Shown one piece after another: positions 1 to 8,272 of a stretch of 64,000 nucleotides of DNA. Below the pieces are notes generated by a model. That model made no database searches and was not told the DNA's origin. It was given only the letters and a program-made list of their open reading frames with translations. The translations under genes and the position numbers were made by a program. This DNA comes from Thermococcus sp. MAR1 (GTDB lineage Archaea > Methanobacteriota_B > Thermococci > Thermococcales > Thermococcaceae): NCBI RefSeq assembly GCF_012027305.1, contig NZ_SNUF01000003.1, positions 62,001 through 126,000 of the forward strand. The letters are read 5' to 3'. The first letter of the stretch is position 1; each line of letters begins with the position of its first letter.

Positions 1-620
1 ATCGGCCTGGCCGGGTCGAGGTATGCGTACTTCGGCTCGTACTCGCCGAGGAACTCGTCCACAACCTCTTGATCGGGTATCTCGACCGGCTCAACGGTGT
101 GGGTCAGGATGAAGGCGTCGAAGCCGACCATCGCCGGGAGAAGGACCTTCTCGTTCTCGGCGACCTTGTAGGCTATCAGAATGAGGTCAAGTGCCTCCTG
201 GTTGTTCTCGGCGTAGAACTGCATCCAGCCGGTGTCGCGCTCGCTGATGGTGTCCTGCCAGTCGTTCCATATATTGATGGGTGCGCTCAGGGAGCGGTTT
301 CCGACGGCGATGACTATCGGAAGGCGCATTCCTGCTGCAATGAAGAGTATCTCGTGCATGAGTGCAAGACCCTGAGAGGCCGTTGCTGTGAAGACTCTAA
401 CACCCGCTGCTGAAGCCCCAACACAGGCTGAAATCGCCGAGTGCTCGCTCTCGACCTTGATGAACTCAGCGTCGAGCTCTCCGTCGGCAACGAATTCACT
501 AATCTTCTCTGGAACGAGCGTTGATGGTGTAATCGGGAACGCCGCTATGACCTTCGGCTTGGCGAGCTTGGCCGCCCAGGCAGCGGCTTCATTGGCCTTC
601 ATAACCTTTCTCATCGGCAT
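1..620 (-). CDS. porA: Pyruvate:ferredoxin oxidoreductase alpha subunit, 3' part missing
   Basis: This is the alpha subunit of the heterotetrameric CoA-acylating pyruvate:ferredoxin oxidoreductase, which oxidises pyruvate to acetyl-CoA in the cytoplasm and reduces ferredoxin. The ATG at 620 opens [12 protein letters not shown] and the frame stays open to the window edge, so about the first 206 residues are present. [19 protein letters not shown] and [17 protein letters not shown] match the alpha subunit and closely resemble the VOR alpha encoded at 1957-3147. The assignment to POR rather than VOR is an inference from the known Thermococcales order, where porDAB follows vorDAB. It is the last visible gene of the operon; porB should follow beyond the edge. 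Confidence 0.92.
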   Translation of the reverse strand, partial: MPMRKVMKANEAAAWAAKLAKPKVIAAFPITPSTLVPEKISEFVADGELDAEFIKVESEHSAISACVGASAAGVRVFTATASQGLALMHEILFIAAGMRLPIVIAVGNRSLSAPINIWNDWQDTISERDTGWMQFYAENNQEALDLILIAYKVAENEKVLLPAMVGFDAFILTHTVEPVEIPDQEVVDEFLGEYEPKYAYLDPARP

Positions 621-631
621 CTTTCACCACC

Positions 632-949
632 TCACTTGGTCTCCCTAACCATTATTATTGCATCCGTCGGGCACTCGTTCGCGCAGATTCCGCAACCCTT
701 ACAGTAGTCGTAGTCAAAGACCGGGTAGTTCTCCTCGTCGAGATAGATAGCCGGCTCCGGGCAGTATATGTAGCAGAGGTAGCAGCGGACGCACTTGTCC
801 CGGTTGAACTCTGGCATGAAAACACGCCAGGAACCGGTCTTGTTTATGACGCTGCTCCCAGGAATCGTGGCTATCGCCCCTGGGGTCATCTTTTCGCTAT
901 ACTCCTTCTGAACCCTCTCAATGTCGGCCTTAAACGGACTCTCGGCCAT
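632..949 (-). CDS. porD: Pyruvate:ferredoxin oxidoreductase delta subunit
   Basis: This small 2x[4Fe-4S] ferredoxin-like subunit carries electrons from the catalytic subunits of POR to external ferredoxin. Two cluster motifs are visible, CVRCYLCYIYCP and CKGCGICANECP. A GTG nine bases upstream could start the frame, but the ATG at 949 (MAESPFKADIERV) sits just after the ribosome-binding site AGGTGAT and matches the known Pyrococcus PorD N-terminus. The gene lies 11 bases before porA in the same operon. Its N-terminal part before the clusters differs from VorD at 3149-3466, which separates the two paralogues. Confidence 0.93.
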   Translation of the reverse strand: MAESPFKADIERVQKEYSEKMTPGAIATIPGSSVINKTGSWRVFMPEFNRDKCVRCYLCYIYCPEPAIYLDEENYPVFDYDYCKGCGICANECPTDAIIMVRETK

Positions 950-1015
950 GTTTATCACCTCAGGTGAATTATCATATTGGAACTTAAACCTTGCGAGGAA
1001 TTAAAGATGGAAAGC

Positions 1016-1951
1016 TCAGCCGAATACCTCGGCGAGCTTCTTGAGCTTCTCCCACTCGTGGTTGACCCACTCCTGGAGGATCTCTATGTCCTCCTTGGTC
1101 ATGTACTTGAACCTGCCCTGGAGCTTGAGGAACTCCTCTATTGGTTTGGGCTCCTTCTTAGTTGAGGGCATGTTGATCTTGTACTTTCCGTTCTCGTACT
1201 CAAAGAGCGGGAAGTAGGCGGTCTGGACTGCTAAGCGGGCAAGCTCGATGCTCTTGTCGGTCGGTGAGCGCCAGCCTGTCGGGCACGGGGCGAAGAGCTG
1301 TATGAAGCTCGGACCCGGTATTTTTCTGGCCTTCTTGAGCTTCCTTATGAAGTCCTCTGGGAAGGCTATGCTGGCAGTTGCCGCGTAGGGTATCTCGTGG
1401 GCGATGACTATGTCGATGACCTTCTTCTTGTGCCTCCTCTCGAGGAAGTGCTTCTTTCCGCCGGGGGTGTTGGTGGTCCAGGCTCCGTAGGGGGTCGAGC
1501 CGGACCTCTGGATTCCGGTGTTCATGTAGGCCTCGTTGTCGTACATTATGTAAACTGCATCGTGTCCCCTTTCGAGGAAGCCTGAGAGTGCCTGCAGGCC
1601 TATATCGGCAGTTCCACCGTCGCCGGCCCACCCGACGACCATTATTCCGTCCTCGCCCTTGACCTTGTACCCCATAGCCTTCAGAGCGGCCTCAATGCCA
1701 CCCATCACGGCACCGGTGGTCTCAAATGCCGTGTGGAACAGGTTGGCATCAAGGGTGTTGTAAGGCCACGCACCGGCTATGATGGTCGAACAGCACGCCG
1801 GGATTGTGAATATGGTCTTCCTTCCGTACGCCTTCAGCACGTAGCGAATACCGAGCGAGGCACCACACCCTTGGCAGGCTGTATGGCCAGCGTAAAAGTG
1901 CTCCTCAGCGGGAATGCTCAACCTCTTCTTAACGTTCTCGGGAATCTCCAT
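1016..1951 (-). CDS. vorB: 2-ketoisovalerate:ferredoxin oxidoreductase beta subunit
   Basis: The beta subunit binds thiamine diphosphate and catalyses oxidative decarboxylation of branched-chain 2-keto acids to acyl-CoA in amino-acid fermentation. HTACQGCGASLG near the N-terminus and IPACCSTIIAG supply cluster cysteines. GWAGDGGTADIGLQAL followed by YDNEAYMNTG is the ThDP/Mg site. The ATG at 1951 (MEIPENVKKR) follows a GAGGTGAGAA ribosome-binding site that overlaps the vorA stop region; a GTG at 1960 is less likely. The protein has 311 residues, the usual length. The gene follows vorA almost without a gap and precedes porD, consistent with one polycistronic message. Confidence 0.94.
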   Translation of the reverse strand: MEIPENVKKRLSIPAEEHFYAGHTACQGCGASLGIRYVLKAYGRKTIFTIPACCSTIIAGAWPYNTLDANLFHTAFETTGAVMGGIEAALKAMGYKVKGEDGIMVVGWAGDGGTADIGLQALSGFLERGHDAVYIMYDNEAYMNTGIQRSGSTPYGAWTTNTPGGKKHFLERRHKKKVIDIVIAHEIPYAATASIAFPEDFIRKLKKARKIPGPSFIQLFAPCPTGWRSPTDKSIELARLAVQTAYFPLFEYENGKYKINMPSTKKEPKPIEEFLKLQGRFKYMTKEDIEILQEWVNHEWEKLKKLAEVFG

Positions 1952-1956
1952 CGTTC

Positions 1957-3147
1957 TCACCTCTTAAGGTGGTACCAGTCCACCTCTACATCAAGCTCTC
2001 CCTTCTCGATTATCGCCTTCATGTTCTCGGCTATCTTCCTGACGTCGCTGACGGTGAAGTCCCTTCCTCCGAGGCCGACTATGTAGTTCTTCATGAGCGG
2101 CTTTGCATTGGTGTTGTAGAGCGCTCCCTTGGCCTCGGTGAAGAGTATGCCCTCCTGTCCGAAGGAGAAGTTCCTGTCGAGGACGGCTATGCCATCAACG
2201 CCCTTTGCGAGCTCGTACAGTTCTTCCTTCGGGAAGGGCCTGAACCAGCGGACCTTTGCTGCTCCCACCTTGTAGCCCTCCTCGCGGAGGACGTCAACGG
2301 CCTGCTTGACGGTTCCCATGAGCGAGCCCATGCCCATGAAGACGAAGTCGGCATCCTCGGTCCTGTAGAGCTCGATCATCTGGCTGTAGTCCCTTCCAAA
2401 GCGCTCGCCGAACTCCTTTCCGACTTCTTTTATAACCTTCTTTGCCTCCTCATGGGCCTTGGCGAGTTTGTAACGGAACTCATAGTAATCGTTCGGCGTT
2501 GCAAGGGCACCTATCGACACTGGGTTGTCGAAGTCTGTGAGGGTGTAGAGAGGCTTCCTCGGCGGGAGGAACTCGTCAACCAGCTCCTGGGGGATCATCT
2601 CGACGACGTCGTAGGTGTGGCTCAGTATGAAGGCGCTTTCTATGACCATAGTGGGGACGTTAACCGTCTCGGCTATCTTGAATGCCATCAGCACGCCATC
2701 GTAAACTTCCTGGTTGTTCTCGGCGTAGAACTGCATCCAGCCGGTGTCGCGCTGAGCTAAACTGTCGGTCTGGTCGTCCCAGACGCTCCAGGGGGGAGCC
2801 ATTGCACGGTTCACATCGACCATAACTATCGGGAGCCTCGCCCCAGCTGCCCAGTGGAGCATCTCGTGCATGAGCGCGAGACCCTGGGCGGAGGTTGCAG
2901 TGAATGCCCTGGCGCCGGTGGCACTGGCACCTATACAGGCGGCCATGGCTGAGTGCTCGCTTTCCACCGGAACGTACTCAAGTCCCTCGATCTCGCCGTT
3001 GGCCAAGAATTCGGCTATCTTCTCGATGATGCTCGTCTGGGGAGTGATCGGGTAGGCCGCGACGACCTCAACGCGGGCGTGCTTGACGGCGTATGCAGCG
3101 GCGTAGTTGCCGCTCACAACCTTCCTAATGGGCTTGTACTCGGCCAT
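1957..3147 (-). CDS. vorA: 2-ketoisovalerate:ferredoxin oxidoreductase alpha subunit
   Basis: The alpha subunit (396 residues) forms the pyrimidine side of the ThDP site of the branched-chain 2-ketoacid oxidoreductase. VVAAYPITPQTS and VESEHSAMAACIGASATGA are the conserved N-terminal motifs. The C-terminal half carries the core around GMGSLMGT and AVLDRNFSFGQEG. It is a close paralogue of the POR alpha at the left edge; the long stretch shared around [14 protein letters not shown] points to gene duplication. It starts one base after the vorD stop and ends just before vorB, so the three genes are tightly coupled. Confidence 0.94.
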   Translation of the reverse strand: MAEYKPIRKVVSGNYAAAYAVKHARVEVVAAYPITPQTSIIEKIAEFLANGEIEGLEYVPVESEHSAMAACIGASATGARAFTATSAQGLALMHEMLHWAAGARLPIVMVDVNRAMAPPWSVWDDQTDSLAQRDTGWMQFYAENNQEVYDGVLMAFKIAETVNVPTMVIESAFILSHTYDVVEMIPQELVDEFLPPRKPLYTLTDFDNPVSIGALATPNDYYEFRYKLAKAHEEAKKVIKEVGKEFGERFGRDYSQMIELYRTEDADFVFMGMGSLMGTVKQAVDVLREEGYKVGAAKVRWFRPFPKEELYELAKGVDGIAVLDRNFSFGQEGILFTEAKGALYNTNAKPLMKNYIVGLGGRDFTVSDVRKIAENMKAIIEKGELDVEVDWYHLKR

Positions 3148-3148
3148 C

Positions 3149-3466
3149 TCACTTCTCCTCCTTCTCCATTGTTATAGCGTTGGTCGGGCACTCGTTCGCG
3201 CAGATTCCGCAACCCTTACAGTAGTCGTAGTCCACTCCAACATACCCATCCTCACGGATGAATATTGCCGGCTCCGGGCAGAACTTCCAGCAGATGTAGC
3301 ACTTGACGCACTTGTCGTCGTCTATCACGGGTATGAATGTTCTCCAATCCCCAGTAAAGTTGCTCAGAGTGGTTCCCAGACTGATGGGGGCCTCAGGATA
3401 CTCGTCCACAGATTTGAGGACGATCTTGGTTGCCCCTTCCTTCCTTTCACCAAACAACGTGTTCAC
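3149..3466 (-). CDS. vorD: 2-ketoisovalerate:ferredoxin oxidoreductase delta subunit
   Basis: A 2x[4Fe-4S] ferredoxin-type subunit of VOR, with CVKCYICWKFCP and CKGCGICANECP as the two cluster motifs. The frame could open at a GTG at 3475, but the GTG at 3466 (MNTLFGERKEG) has GGGGTGA at a proper distance and matches the N-terminus of the Pyrococcus protein. The segment before the clusters (SVDEYPEAPISLG) is typical of VorD and absent from PorD. The gene lies between the shared gamma subunit and vorA. Confidence 0.92.
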   Translation of the reverse strand: MNTLFGERKEGATKIVLKSVDEYPEAPISLGTTLSNFTGDWRTFIPVIDDDKCVKCYICWKFCPEPAIFIREDGYVGVDYDYCKGCGICANECPTNAITMEKEEK

Positions 3467-3505
3467 GCTTTTCACCCCTTGTCAAGGATTATGAAGGAAA
3501 GAGAA

Positions 3506-4066
3506 TCAGAGCTCGTAAATGGCGGTCTTGTTGAATGCTTCTTCAGCTGCCTTGGCGTTCTTCTCGCCAAGGGCTCCGGAGAAGACGTCCTGGATGGCCT
3601 TCTGGACGTGCTCGAGGGTAACGACGCCTGTGGCCTTTGAGACCGCACCGAGGATTGCGGTGTTGGTGATGGGCAGTCCTAGGACGTCGAGGGCTATGGT
3701 GGTAGCATCGACGAGGGCCAGCTTGGCCGGCTTCTTTTTGAGCTTCTCAAGAACCTCCTCCTTGCTCTTCTCGGTGTTGACGATGACTATGCCGTCGTCC
3801 TTGAGACCCGCTGTAACGTCAACTGTGTCGAGAAGGCTGGGATCGAGGACGACTACTATGTCCGGCTCGTAGATCTGGGTCTTTATCCTTATCGGCTTCT
3901 CGTCAATCCTGGTGAATGCCGTAACCGGCGCTCCACGCCTCTCAACACCGAAGAACGGGAACGCCTGGACGTACTTGCCCTCAAGGAAAGCAGCTGAGGC
4001 TAGTATATTGGCGGCGGTAACTGCGCCCTGTCCACCCCTACCGTGAAAACGAATCTCTATCATCAT
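3506..4066 (-). CDS. porG: Gamma subunit shared by pyruvate and 2-ketoisovalerate oxidoreductases
   Basis: The gamma subunit of the 2-ketoacid:ferredoxin oxidoreductases; in Pyrococcus one gamma protein is used by both POR and VOR. The N-terminus [20 protein letters not shown] and the [14 protein letters not shown] segment are diagnostic of the CoA-binding gamma domain. The length of 186 residues is standard. Two adjacent ATG codons (4066 and 4063) are possible starts. As the first gene of the operon it sits about 40 bases downstream of the promoter at 4105-4123. Only one gamma gene is visible ahead of the two delta-alpha-beta sets, consistent with sharing. Confidence 0.94.
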
Positions 4067-4104
4067 TCCTGCCTCCTTAAGTTTGTCAAACTTTAATCAT
4101 CCAA

Positions 4105-4123
4105 TGCATTTATTTAAGTTTCG
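4105..4123 (-). promoter_or_regulatory. Promoter (BRE/TATA) of the vor/por operon
   Basis: On the minus strand the sequence reads CGAAACTTAAATAAATG, a good archaeal BRE plus TATA box about 40-60 bases before the porG start. A near-palindrome GTTTGTCAAAC lies at 4081-4091, where transcription would begin, and could be an operator; that is inference only. Confidence 0.6.
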
Positions 4124-4235
4124 GTATTGGCTTAACCGACCTTCGGCAGGTGTCTTTGGGTAGGCATGAACGTTGTCAGTCGTCAATGGCTTAATTAAGG
4201 CATCATTTCTCGAAAAAAGTTCGTTCACATCTTGG

Positions 4236-4250
4236 CAAAAACTTTTAAGC
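4236..4250 (+). promoter_or_regulatory. Promoter of the phosphate permease gene
   Basis: AAAAACTTTTAAGCC is a typical Thermococcales BRE/TATA element about 50 bases upstream of the ATG at 4295. The ribosome-binding site GGTGAT is at 4285-4290. A second TA-rich run (ATATATATAG, 4267-4276) lies too close to the start codon to be the main box unless the message is leaderless. Confidence 0.5.
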
Positions 4251-4294
4251 CTCGCCTCCACCGGGGATATATATAGACTATATAGGTGATACCC

Positions 4295-5256
4295 ATGGAC
4301 GGGCTGGCCCTTGCAGCGATTGCGGTGGCGTTCTACATAGCCTGGAACATAGGCTCCAACGATTCCGCCAACGCCATGGGCACCGCCGTCGGTGCCGGGA
4401 TACTCAGCTTCCGCCAGGCCACGCTCACGATAGCGATATTCGTTGTTCTTGGGGCTTATCTCAAGGGATACAAGGTCATGAAGACCGTTGGGGAGGGAAT
4501 AGTTCCCAGCGGCTTTTTGACCATGGAGATGGCTGTTATAGCCCTCCTGGCCGCTGGTGTATGGGTGACGATAGCGACCGTCAAGGGTTTGCCGGTTTCC
4601 ACAACCCAGGCGATAGTGGGCGGTGTCATAGGGGTTGGCCTCGCGACAAGCGCACCCGTCAACTGGTACACCCTCCTTAAGATAGCCTCCGCTTGGGTTG
4701 TTTCACCCATACTTTCGGGGATACTTGCCATGCTTCTCTATCGCTTTTACTCTTGGGTCATCTCTAAAATCAAGAGCATGTCAACAATTGAGCCCTTTAC
4801 AAGGCTCTGGCGATACTTGGGGGTTCCTACATGGCATTCAACTTCGGGACGAACGAGGTTGCCAACGCCTCCGGCCCAATAGTGGGTGCGGGCTTCATGG
4901 AACCCAAAACGGCCGGAATAGTGGTTGCACTCAGCCTGGCAGTTGGTTCGCTAACCTTCAGCTACGCGGTTATGCACACCGTCGGAAAGAAGATAACCGC
5001 CCTCGGCCCGGTTTCGGCCTTTGCAGCCCAGTTCGGCTCGGCAATAGCCGTCAGCCTGGCGAACTTCTTCGGACTTCCGGTCAGCTCGAGCCAGTCCATA
5101 GTCGGCGGCGTCGTTGGCGTTGGCCTTCTCGCGGGGGAAGGGGTTGAGAGGTCGGTCATCAGGGACATAATCTTCGGATGGGTCGCCACACCGCTGACGG
5201 CCATAGTTATCTCCCTGGTGATATTCAGGGCTTTCTCACTGGTGGGGCTAGTTTAG
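4295..5256 (+). pseudogene. PiT-family phosphate permease interrupted by a frameshift
   Basis: Two reading frames together encode one inorganic phosphate (PiT/PF01384) permease. The first part (from the ATG at 4295) holds the N-terminal repeat with AWNIGSNDSANAMGTAVGAG and GLPVSTTQAIVGGVIGVG. The second part, in the -1 frame, holds the C-terminal repeat with AFNFGTNEVANASGPIVGAG and GLPVSSSQSIVGGVVGVG. The downstream frame opens only at 4792 (after TGA at 4789), so the break lies between 4792 and about 4803; one extra A in the ACAAGG at 4799-4804 would restore KALAILGGSYM. The intact protein would be about 320 residues with two inverted repeats. It is either a decayed gene or a one-base sequencing error. 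Its usual partner, a DUF47 protein, is encoded separately at 11499-12146. Confidence 0.85.
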
Positions 5257-6522
5257 TCTCTTTATTCCAACCCCGAGCCTCGTCAGCTCCTTTATCATCC
5301 CCGTCTGAATGTACGCTTCTATCCTCGTTTCTTCCCCATACTCCACATTCAGAACCTCGCCGATGGCGTTTATCAGCGCCATAACCTGTGGCACCTTCTC
5401 CGGATCGTCCACGGTTATCTCAAAGGCACTGTACTTGGGCAGGGTTAGTATGACCTCCTCCAGGGCACTATAGAGTTCCTCCAGCTGGTTGAGCTTTGCA
5501 GATATTGCCACCACGCGGGAGACGTTTATACCACGCTCCTCGATTATCTCCCATATCCTCTTTGCCTTGTCCCTCACGTCCTCATCCGTGGTCAGGTCTA
5601 TCTTGTTGAGCACGACTATCATTGGTTTATCAAGGGCCCTCAGTTCCCTGAGGACGTTGAGGGAAGCCAGAAACTTTCTCCTTATCTCGCCCCAGGGCTC
5701 GCTGACGTCGAGCACGAGGAGTATTATATCCGCCTTCACGATCTCCTCCAGCGTCGAGTGAAATGCCTCGACTATGAAGGGGGGAAGCCCGTCTATGAAG
5801 CCAACCGTGTCAGTCAGGAGAACCCTCTTTCCCGAGAGCTTGAAGCGCCGTGTGGTTGTATCGAGAGTCGTGAACATCTGGTTTCTCGCCTCTATCTCCT
5901 CCCTTGCCAGGGTGTTGAGTAGCGTTGACTTGCCGGCGTTGGTGTATCCTGCCAGGGCGAGGAGTATGAAGCCGACCTCCTCACGGCGTTTCCTCTTTAC
6001 AGCCCGGTCGGCCTTGACTTTTTCCAGCTCTTTCCTTATCCTGCCCATTCTATACCTGATGTGCTTGAGGTACTGCCTGGTCTGGTATTCACCCATACCC
6101 TTGAAGCCTGCCCTGTCGCCAAGCTTGATTCTCCTAATTGCTTCCTTAACCAGCGGAACCTCGTACTGAAGGGAGGCGAGTTCAACCTGGAGCTTGGCCT
6201 CCTTGGAATGTGCCCGCCTCTCGAATATCTCAAGGACGAGCTGCCACTTGTCAATGATTTCAACCCTCAGCTCCTTCCAGAGGTTGTAGGCCTGGCTAGG
6301 CGTGAGCTTATTGGCGAATATCACCCTATCCGGCTTGAGCTCTCTCACGAGCTCCTTCAGCTCCTCCAGCTTGCCCTTTCCGATGTTGTACTTGGGATGC
6401 TCTTCCCTGTTCTGCTCCAGAATCGCCACTACCTCGTAGCCGGCACTCCTCAGGAGTTCCTCAAACTCCTCGCGGCTTATCCTGTCCCGCCTTGATTTCC
6501 TTATGACCCCTATCGCCCTCAT
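5248..6522 (-). CDS. hflX: HflX-type ribosome-associated GTPase
   Basis: HflX GTPases bind ribosomes and in bacteria help split stalled 70S particles; archaeal homologues bind the 50S subunit. The N-terminal HflX domain contains the glycine-rich YNIGKGKLEEL. It is followed by a helical linker and a G domain with GYTNAGKS (P-loop, about residues 192-199), FTTLDTTTRR (G2), DTVGFI (G3) and NKID (G4). The ATG at 6522 (MRAIGVIRKSRRD) is chosen because AGGTGG lies just upstream; a GTG at 6531 falls inside that site. The 424-residue length is normal. The gene converges on the phosphate permease with a nine-base overlap. Confidence 0.93.
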   Translation of the reverse strand: MRAIGVIRKSRRDRISREEFEELLRSAGYEVVAILEQNREEHPKYNIGKGKLEELKELVRELKPDRVIFANKLTPSQAYNLWKELRVEIIDKWQLVLEIFERRAHSKEAKLQVELASLQYEVPLVKEAIRRIKLGDRAGFKGMGEYQTRQYLKHIRYRMGRIRKELEKVKADRAVKRKRREEVGFILLALAGYTNAGKSTLLNTLAREEIEARNQMFTTLDTTTRRFKLSGKRVLLTDTVGFIDGLPPFIVEAFHSTLEEIVKADIILLVLDVSEPWGEIRRKFLASLNVLRELRALDKPMIVVLNKIDLTTDEDVRDKAKRIWEIIEERGINVSRVVAISAKLNQLEELYSALEEVILTLPKYSAFEITVDDPEKVPQVMALINAIGEVLNVEYGEETRIEAYIQTGMIKELTRLGVGIKRLN

Positions 6523-6632
6523 CGTATCCACCTATTCGATGGGGTTTATAGTCTTTTGGAACGGCTGGTTTCTAACCTAAAGTTGGAGATAGGCCTTTAA
6601 ACCCAGAACGCGAGTTATTTACGGTGGTTCCC

Positions 6633-6989
6633 ATGGATTACGACGAGGTTAACGTCAAACTTCAGGAAATAGAAGAGCTCCTCGACAAACTCGGAAAGGA
6701 GCACCCGAAGGAGATATCGGCCTTCTCCCGCTTCCTGCGTGAGACCCTCGACAACAAGGCACTGACAACCCGTGAGAAGGAGCTCATAGCCCTTGCCCTT
6801 GGCATCGCCCAGGGCTGCGAGTGGTGCATCTACCTCCACACCCAGAAGGCCCTCGCCGCCGGCGCAAAGCCTGAGGAGCTTATAGAGGCAGGACTTGTCG
6901 CGGTTCTCATGGCCGGTGGTCCGGCGCTGATGCATCTCATCCCGCTCGTGAAGGCTATAGAGAACTTCGAAAAAGGGCAAAGGACATGA
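6633..6989 (+). CDS. AhpD/carboxymuconolactone decarboxylase-like protein
   Basis: A 118-residue, mostly helical protein of the AhpD/CMD superfamily. The motif CEWCIYLH (Cys62, Cys65, His69) matches the redox-active CxxC...H of AhpD-type peroxidase partners, so a thiol-disulfide or peroxidase function is likely; the substrate cannot be read from the sequence. The ATG at 6633 follows GGTGG at 6623-6627, and a GTG at 6624 lies inside that site. It is a single gene, diverging from hflX and converging on nac with a T-rich stretch between them. Confidence 0.8.
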   Translation: MDYDEVNVKLQEIEELLDKLGKEHPKEISAFSRFLRETLDNKALTTREKELIALALGIAQGCEWCIYLHTQKALAAGAKPEELIEAGLVAVLMAGGPALMHLIPLVKAIENFEKGQRT

Positions 6990-6993
6990 GGCC

Positions 6994-7004
6994 TTTTCTT
7001 TTTT
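6994..7004 (+). terminator. T-rich terminator between converging genes
   Basis: TTTTCTTTTTT directly follows the stop of the AhpD-like gene. Runs of T without a strong hairpin are the usual termination signal in Thermococcales. Confidence 0.5.
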
Positions 7005-7336
7005 CACTCCCCGCTCAGTTTAAGTATCGCCTCTGCCAGGTCCCCTTTGGCCTCCTCCAGGGCCTTCTTTGCGGCCTCGTAGTCAACGCCGGTCTGCTCC
7101 ATCACGAGTTTTATGTCCTCCTCGGGGATGCTGACTATCGCCCTGACCTCCTCGGGCCCGATTATCTGGTAGCTCTTCTCGCCCTGCGCAGTGATAACCG
7201 TGACCGCGGGGTCTCTTATGATTATCTCCCTGTTCTCAAGTCTGATTACGACTTCCTTGACGCCATTGAGCTCCTCCATCTTGATGCCCATCTGGCGCAT
7301 GAGCTTCTTCATTTGCCGGGGGTTCATTCCCATCAT
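7004..7336 (-). CDS. nac: Nascent polypeptide-associated complex protein (archaeal alpha-NAC)
   Basis: Archaeal NAC forms a homodimer at the ribosome exit tunnel and contacts emerging chains. The N-terminal [20 protein letters not shown] is the ribosome-binding helix. A NAC beta-barrel follows ([18 protein letters not shown], then YQIIG). The C-terminal UBA domain is the segment [19 protein letters not shown]. The ATG at 7336 (MMGMNPRQ) follows GGTGG; a GTG at 7345 lies within that site. The length of 110 residues is typical. Confidence 0.95.
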   Translation of the reverse strand: MMGMNPRQMKKLMRQMGIKMEELNGVKEVVIRLENREIIIRDPAVTVITAQGEKSYQIIGPEEVRAIVSIPEEDIKLVMEQTGVDYEAAKKALEEAKGDLAEAILKLSGE

Positions 7337-7424
7337 CGCTACCACCTGAGGAGAGTTTCACCCGGATTTTAAAAAGGTTGGCAAAGTTTTTTAGGTGCTC
7401 CGCAAAATCCCCTTCGGTGGGAGC

Positions 7425-7607
7425 ATGCCCTACATCCCCCAGACCGTTCCCACGGATTTTCAGATTGTATTCGGCTTCTTAAGTATAGCCCTGCTTCTCC
7501 TAGCGACCTGGCTCTTCTTCGACTGGATGGAGCGCTATGCCGAGAAAAAGAAGAGGGAAATCGAGGAGGAACTGGAGGAGCTTGAGGAAACGGGAGAAGT
7601 GTATTAG
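7425..7607 (+). CDS. Small single-pass membrane protein, unknown function
   Basis: A 60-residue protein starting at the ATG at 7425 (MPYIPQTVPTDFQ), preceded by CGGTGG. It has one strongly hydrophobic segment (FGFLSIALLLLATWLFF, about residues 20-36) followed by a highly charged tail rich in Lys and Glu (KKKREIEEELEELEE), likely a short cytoplasmic coiled coil. No family is recognised. It stands alone between the nac promoter and the VapBC pair. Confidence 0.7.
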   Translation: MPYIPQTVPTDFQIVFGFLSIALLLLATWLFFDWMERYAEKKKREIEEELEELEETGEVY

Positions 7608-7619
7608 GGAATCGTGTTT

Positions 7620-7637
7620 GCCAAAAACTATTTATTT
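7620..7637 (+). promoter_or_regulatory. Promoter of the vapBC pair at 7659
   Basis: The AT-rich CCAAAAACTATTTATTTT lies about 25-38 bases ahead of the ATG at 7659. No ribosome-binding site is visible before that ATG (TCTTTACC), so the message is probably leaderless. That supports 7659 over an in-frame upstream ATG at 7614, which falls before the promoter. Confidence 0.5.
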
Positions 7638-7658
7638 TCCAAAAATCTAATCTTTACC

Positions 7659-7901
7659 ATGGCAGTGGAAGTTGTGAGGCTCGACGACAACGGGAGGGTT
7701 TACCTCCCCGCCAGCATCAGGAAAAACCTCCGTTCCAGGGAGTTCTACGTCGAGGAGAAGGACGGCAGGATAATCCTGATTCCCGTCAGGGAGAAGCTGA
7801 TGAAATACCGGGGAATTTTCCGGGGGGAAAACCTTACAGGTGAAGAAATTGACGAAATCGTGGACGAAGAAACTGAAAAGCTCCTGAGGGGAGAGCTGTG
7901 A
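7659..7901 (+). CDS. vapB: AbrB/SpoVT-type antitoxin (VapB-like)
   Basis: An 80-residue protein with an N-terminal swapped-hairpin AbrB-type DNA-binding domain (VVRLDDNGRVYLPASIRKNL) and a charged C-terminal tail (GEEIDEIVDEETEKLLRGE) that would wrap the toxin. VapB antitoxins neutralise the cognate PIN ribonuclease and repress their own operon. The stop codon overlaps the GTG start of the PIN gene by four bases, the usual translational coupling. A longer N-terminus from 7614 is possible but lies upstream of the inferred transcript start. Confidence 0.82.
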   Translation: MAVEVVRLDDNGRVYLPASIRKNLRSREFYVEEKDGRIILIPVREKLMKYRGIFRGENLTGEEIDEIVDEETEKLLRGEL

Positions 7902-8272
7902 GGGTCTACGTTGATGTTAACGTGATCTACTACCACCTTACTGATAACCCCGAGTTCTCTGATAGGGCCACCGATTTGCTGGAAGAACATTACGGGTCAA
8001 TGATAACCTCATCTCTGACCGTTTGGCAGCTCTATATACTCCTCAGAAGGCTGAACAGTAACGGAAGGTTTGACCTTATGGAAATACTTCCGGAACTTGG
8101 GATTCGAGTCGTCCCGCTGACGCCTGAAATTCTCATGGAAGCGGAGAGAGTAGAAAAGCTGGATTTTGATGGCGCCATTCACTACACCACAATGAAGAAG
8201 TACGGCGTGAAGAGGATACTCTCGAACGACAGGAACTTTGACAAAATTGAGGGAATAAAGAGGGTATTTTAG
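7898..8272 (+). CDS. vapC: PIN-domain ribonuclease toxin (VapC-like)
   Basis: A 124-residue PIN-domain protein. Its acidic residues are visible in MRVYVDVNVIYYHL (Asp6), in LDFDGAIHY and in the C-terminal ILSNDRNFDKIEG, the usual Mg-binding set. VapC toxins cleave tRNA or rRNA when released from VapB. The start is a GTG whose TGA overlap with the antitoxin fixes the frame. The gene ends inside the last codons of the converging TPR gene. Confidence 0.85.
   Translation: MRVYVDVNVIYYHLTDNPEFSDRATDLLEEHYGSMITSSLTVWQLYILLRRLNSNGRFDLMEILPELGIRVVPLTPEILMEAERVEKLDFDGAIHYTTMKKYGVKRILSNDRNFDKIEGIKRVF

Noticed and set aside
4081-4091. GTTTGTCAAAC near the vor/por start as a SurR site
   Set aside because: It does not fit the GTTn3AAC spacing known for SurR; kept only as an unassigned palindrome.
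4792-4803. Programmed -1 frameshift in the phosphate permease gene
   Set aside because: The heptamer CCCTTTA is present but out of phase for an X XXY YYZ slip in the upstream frame, and PiT permeases are not known to use frameshifting. Mutation or sequence error is simpler.
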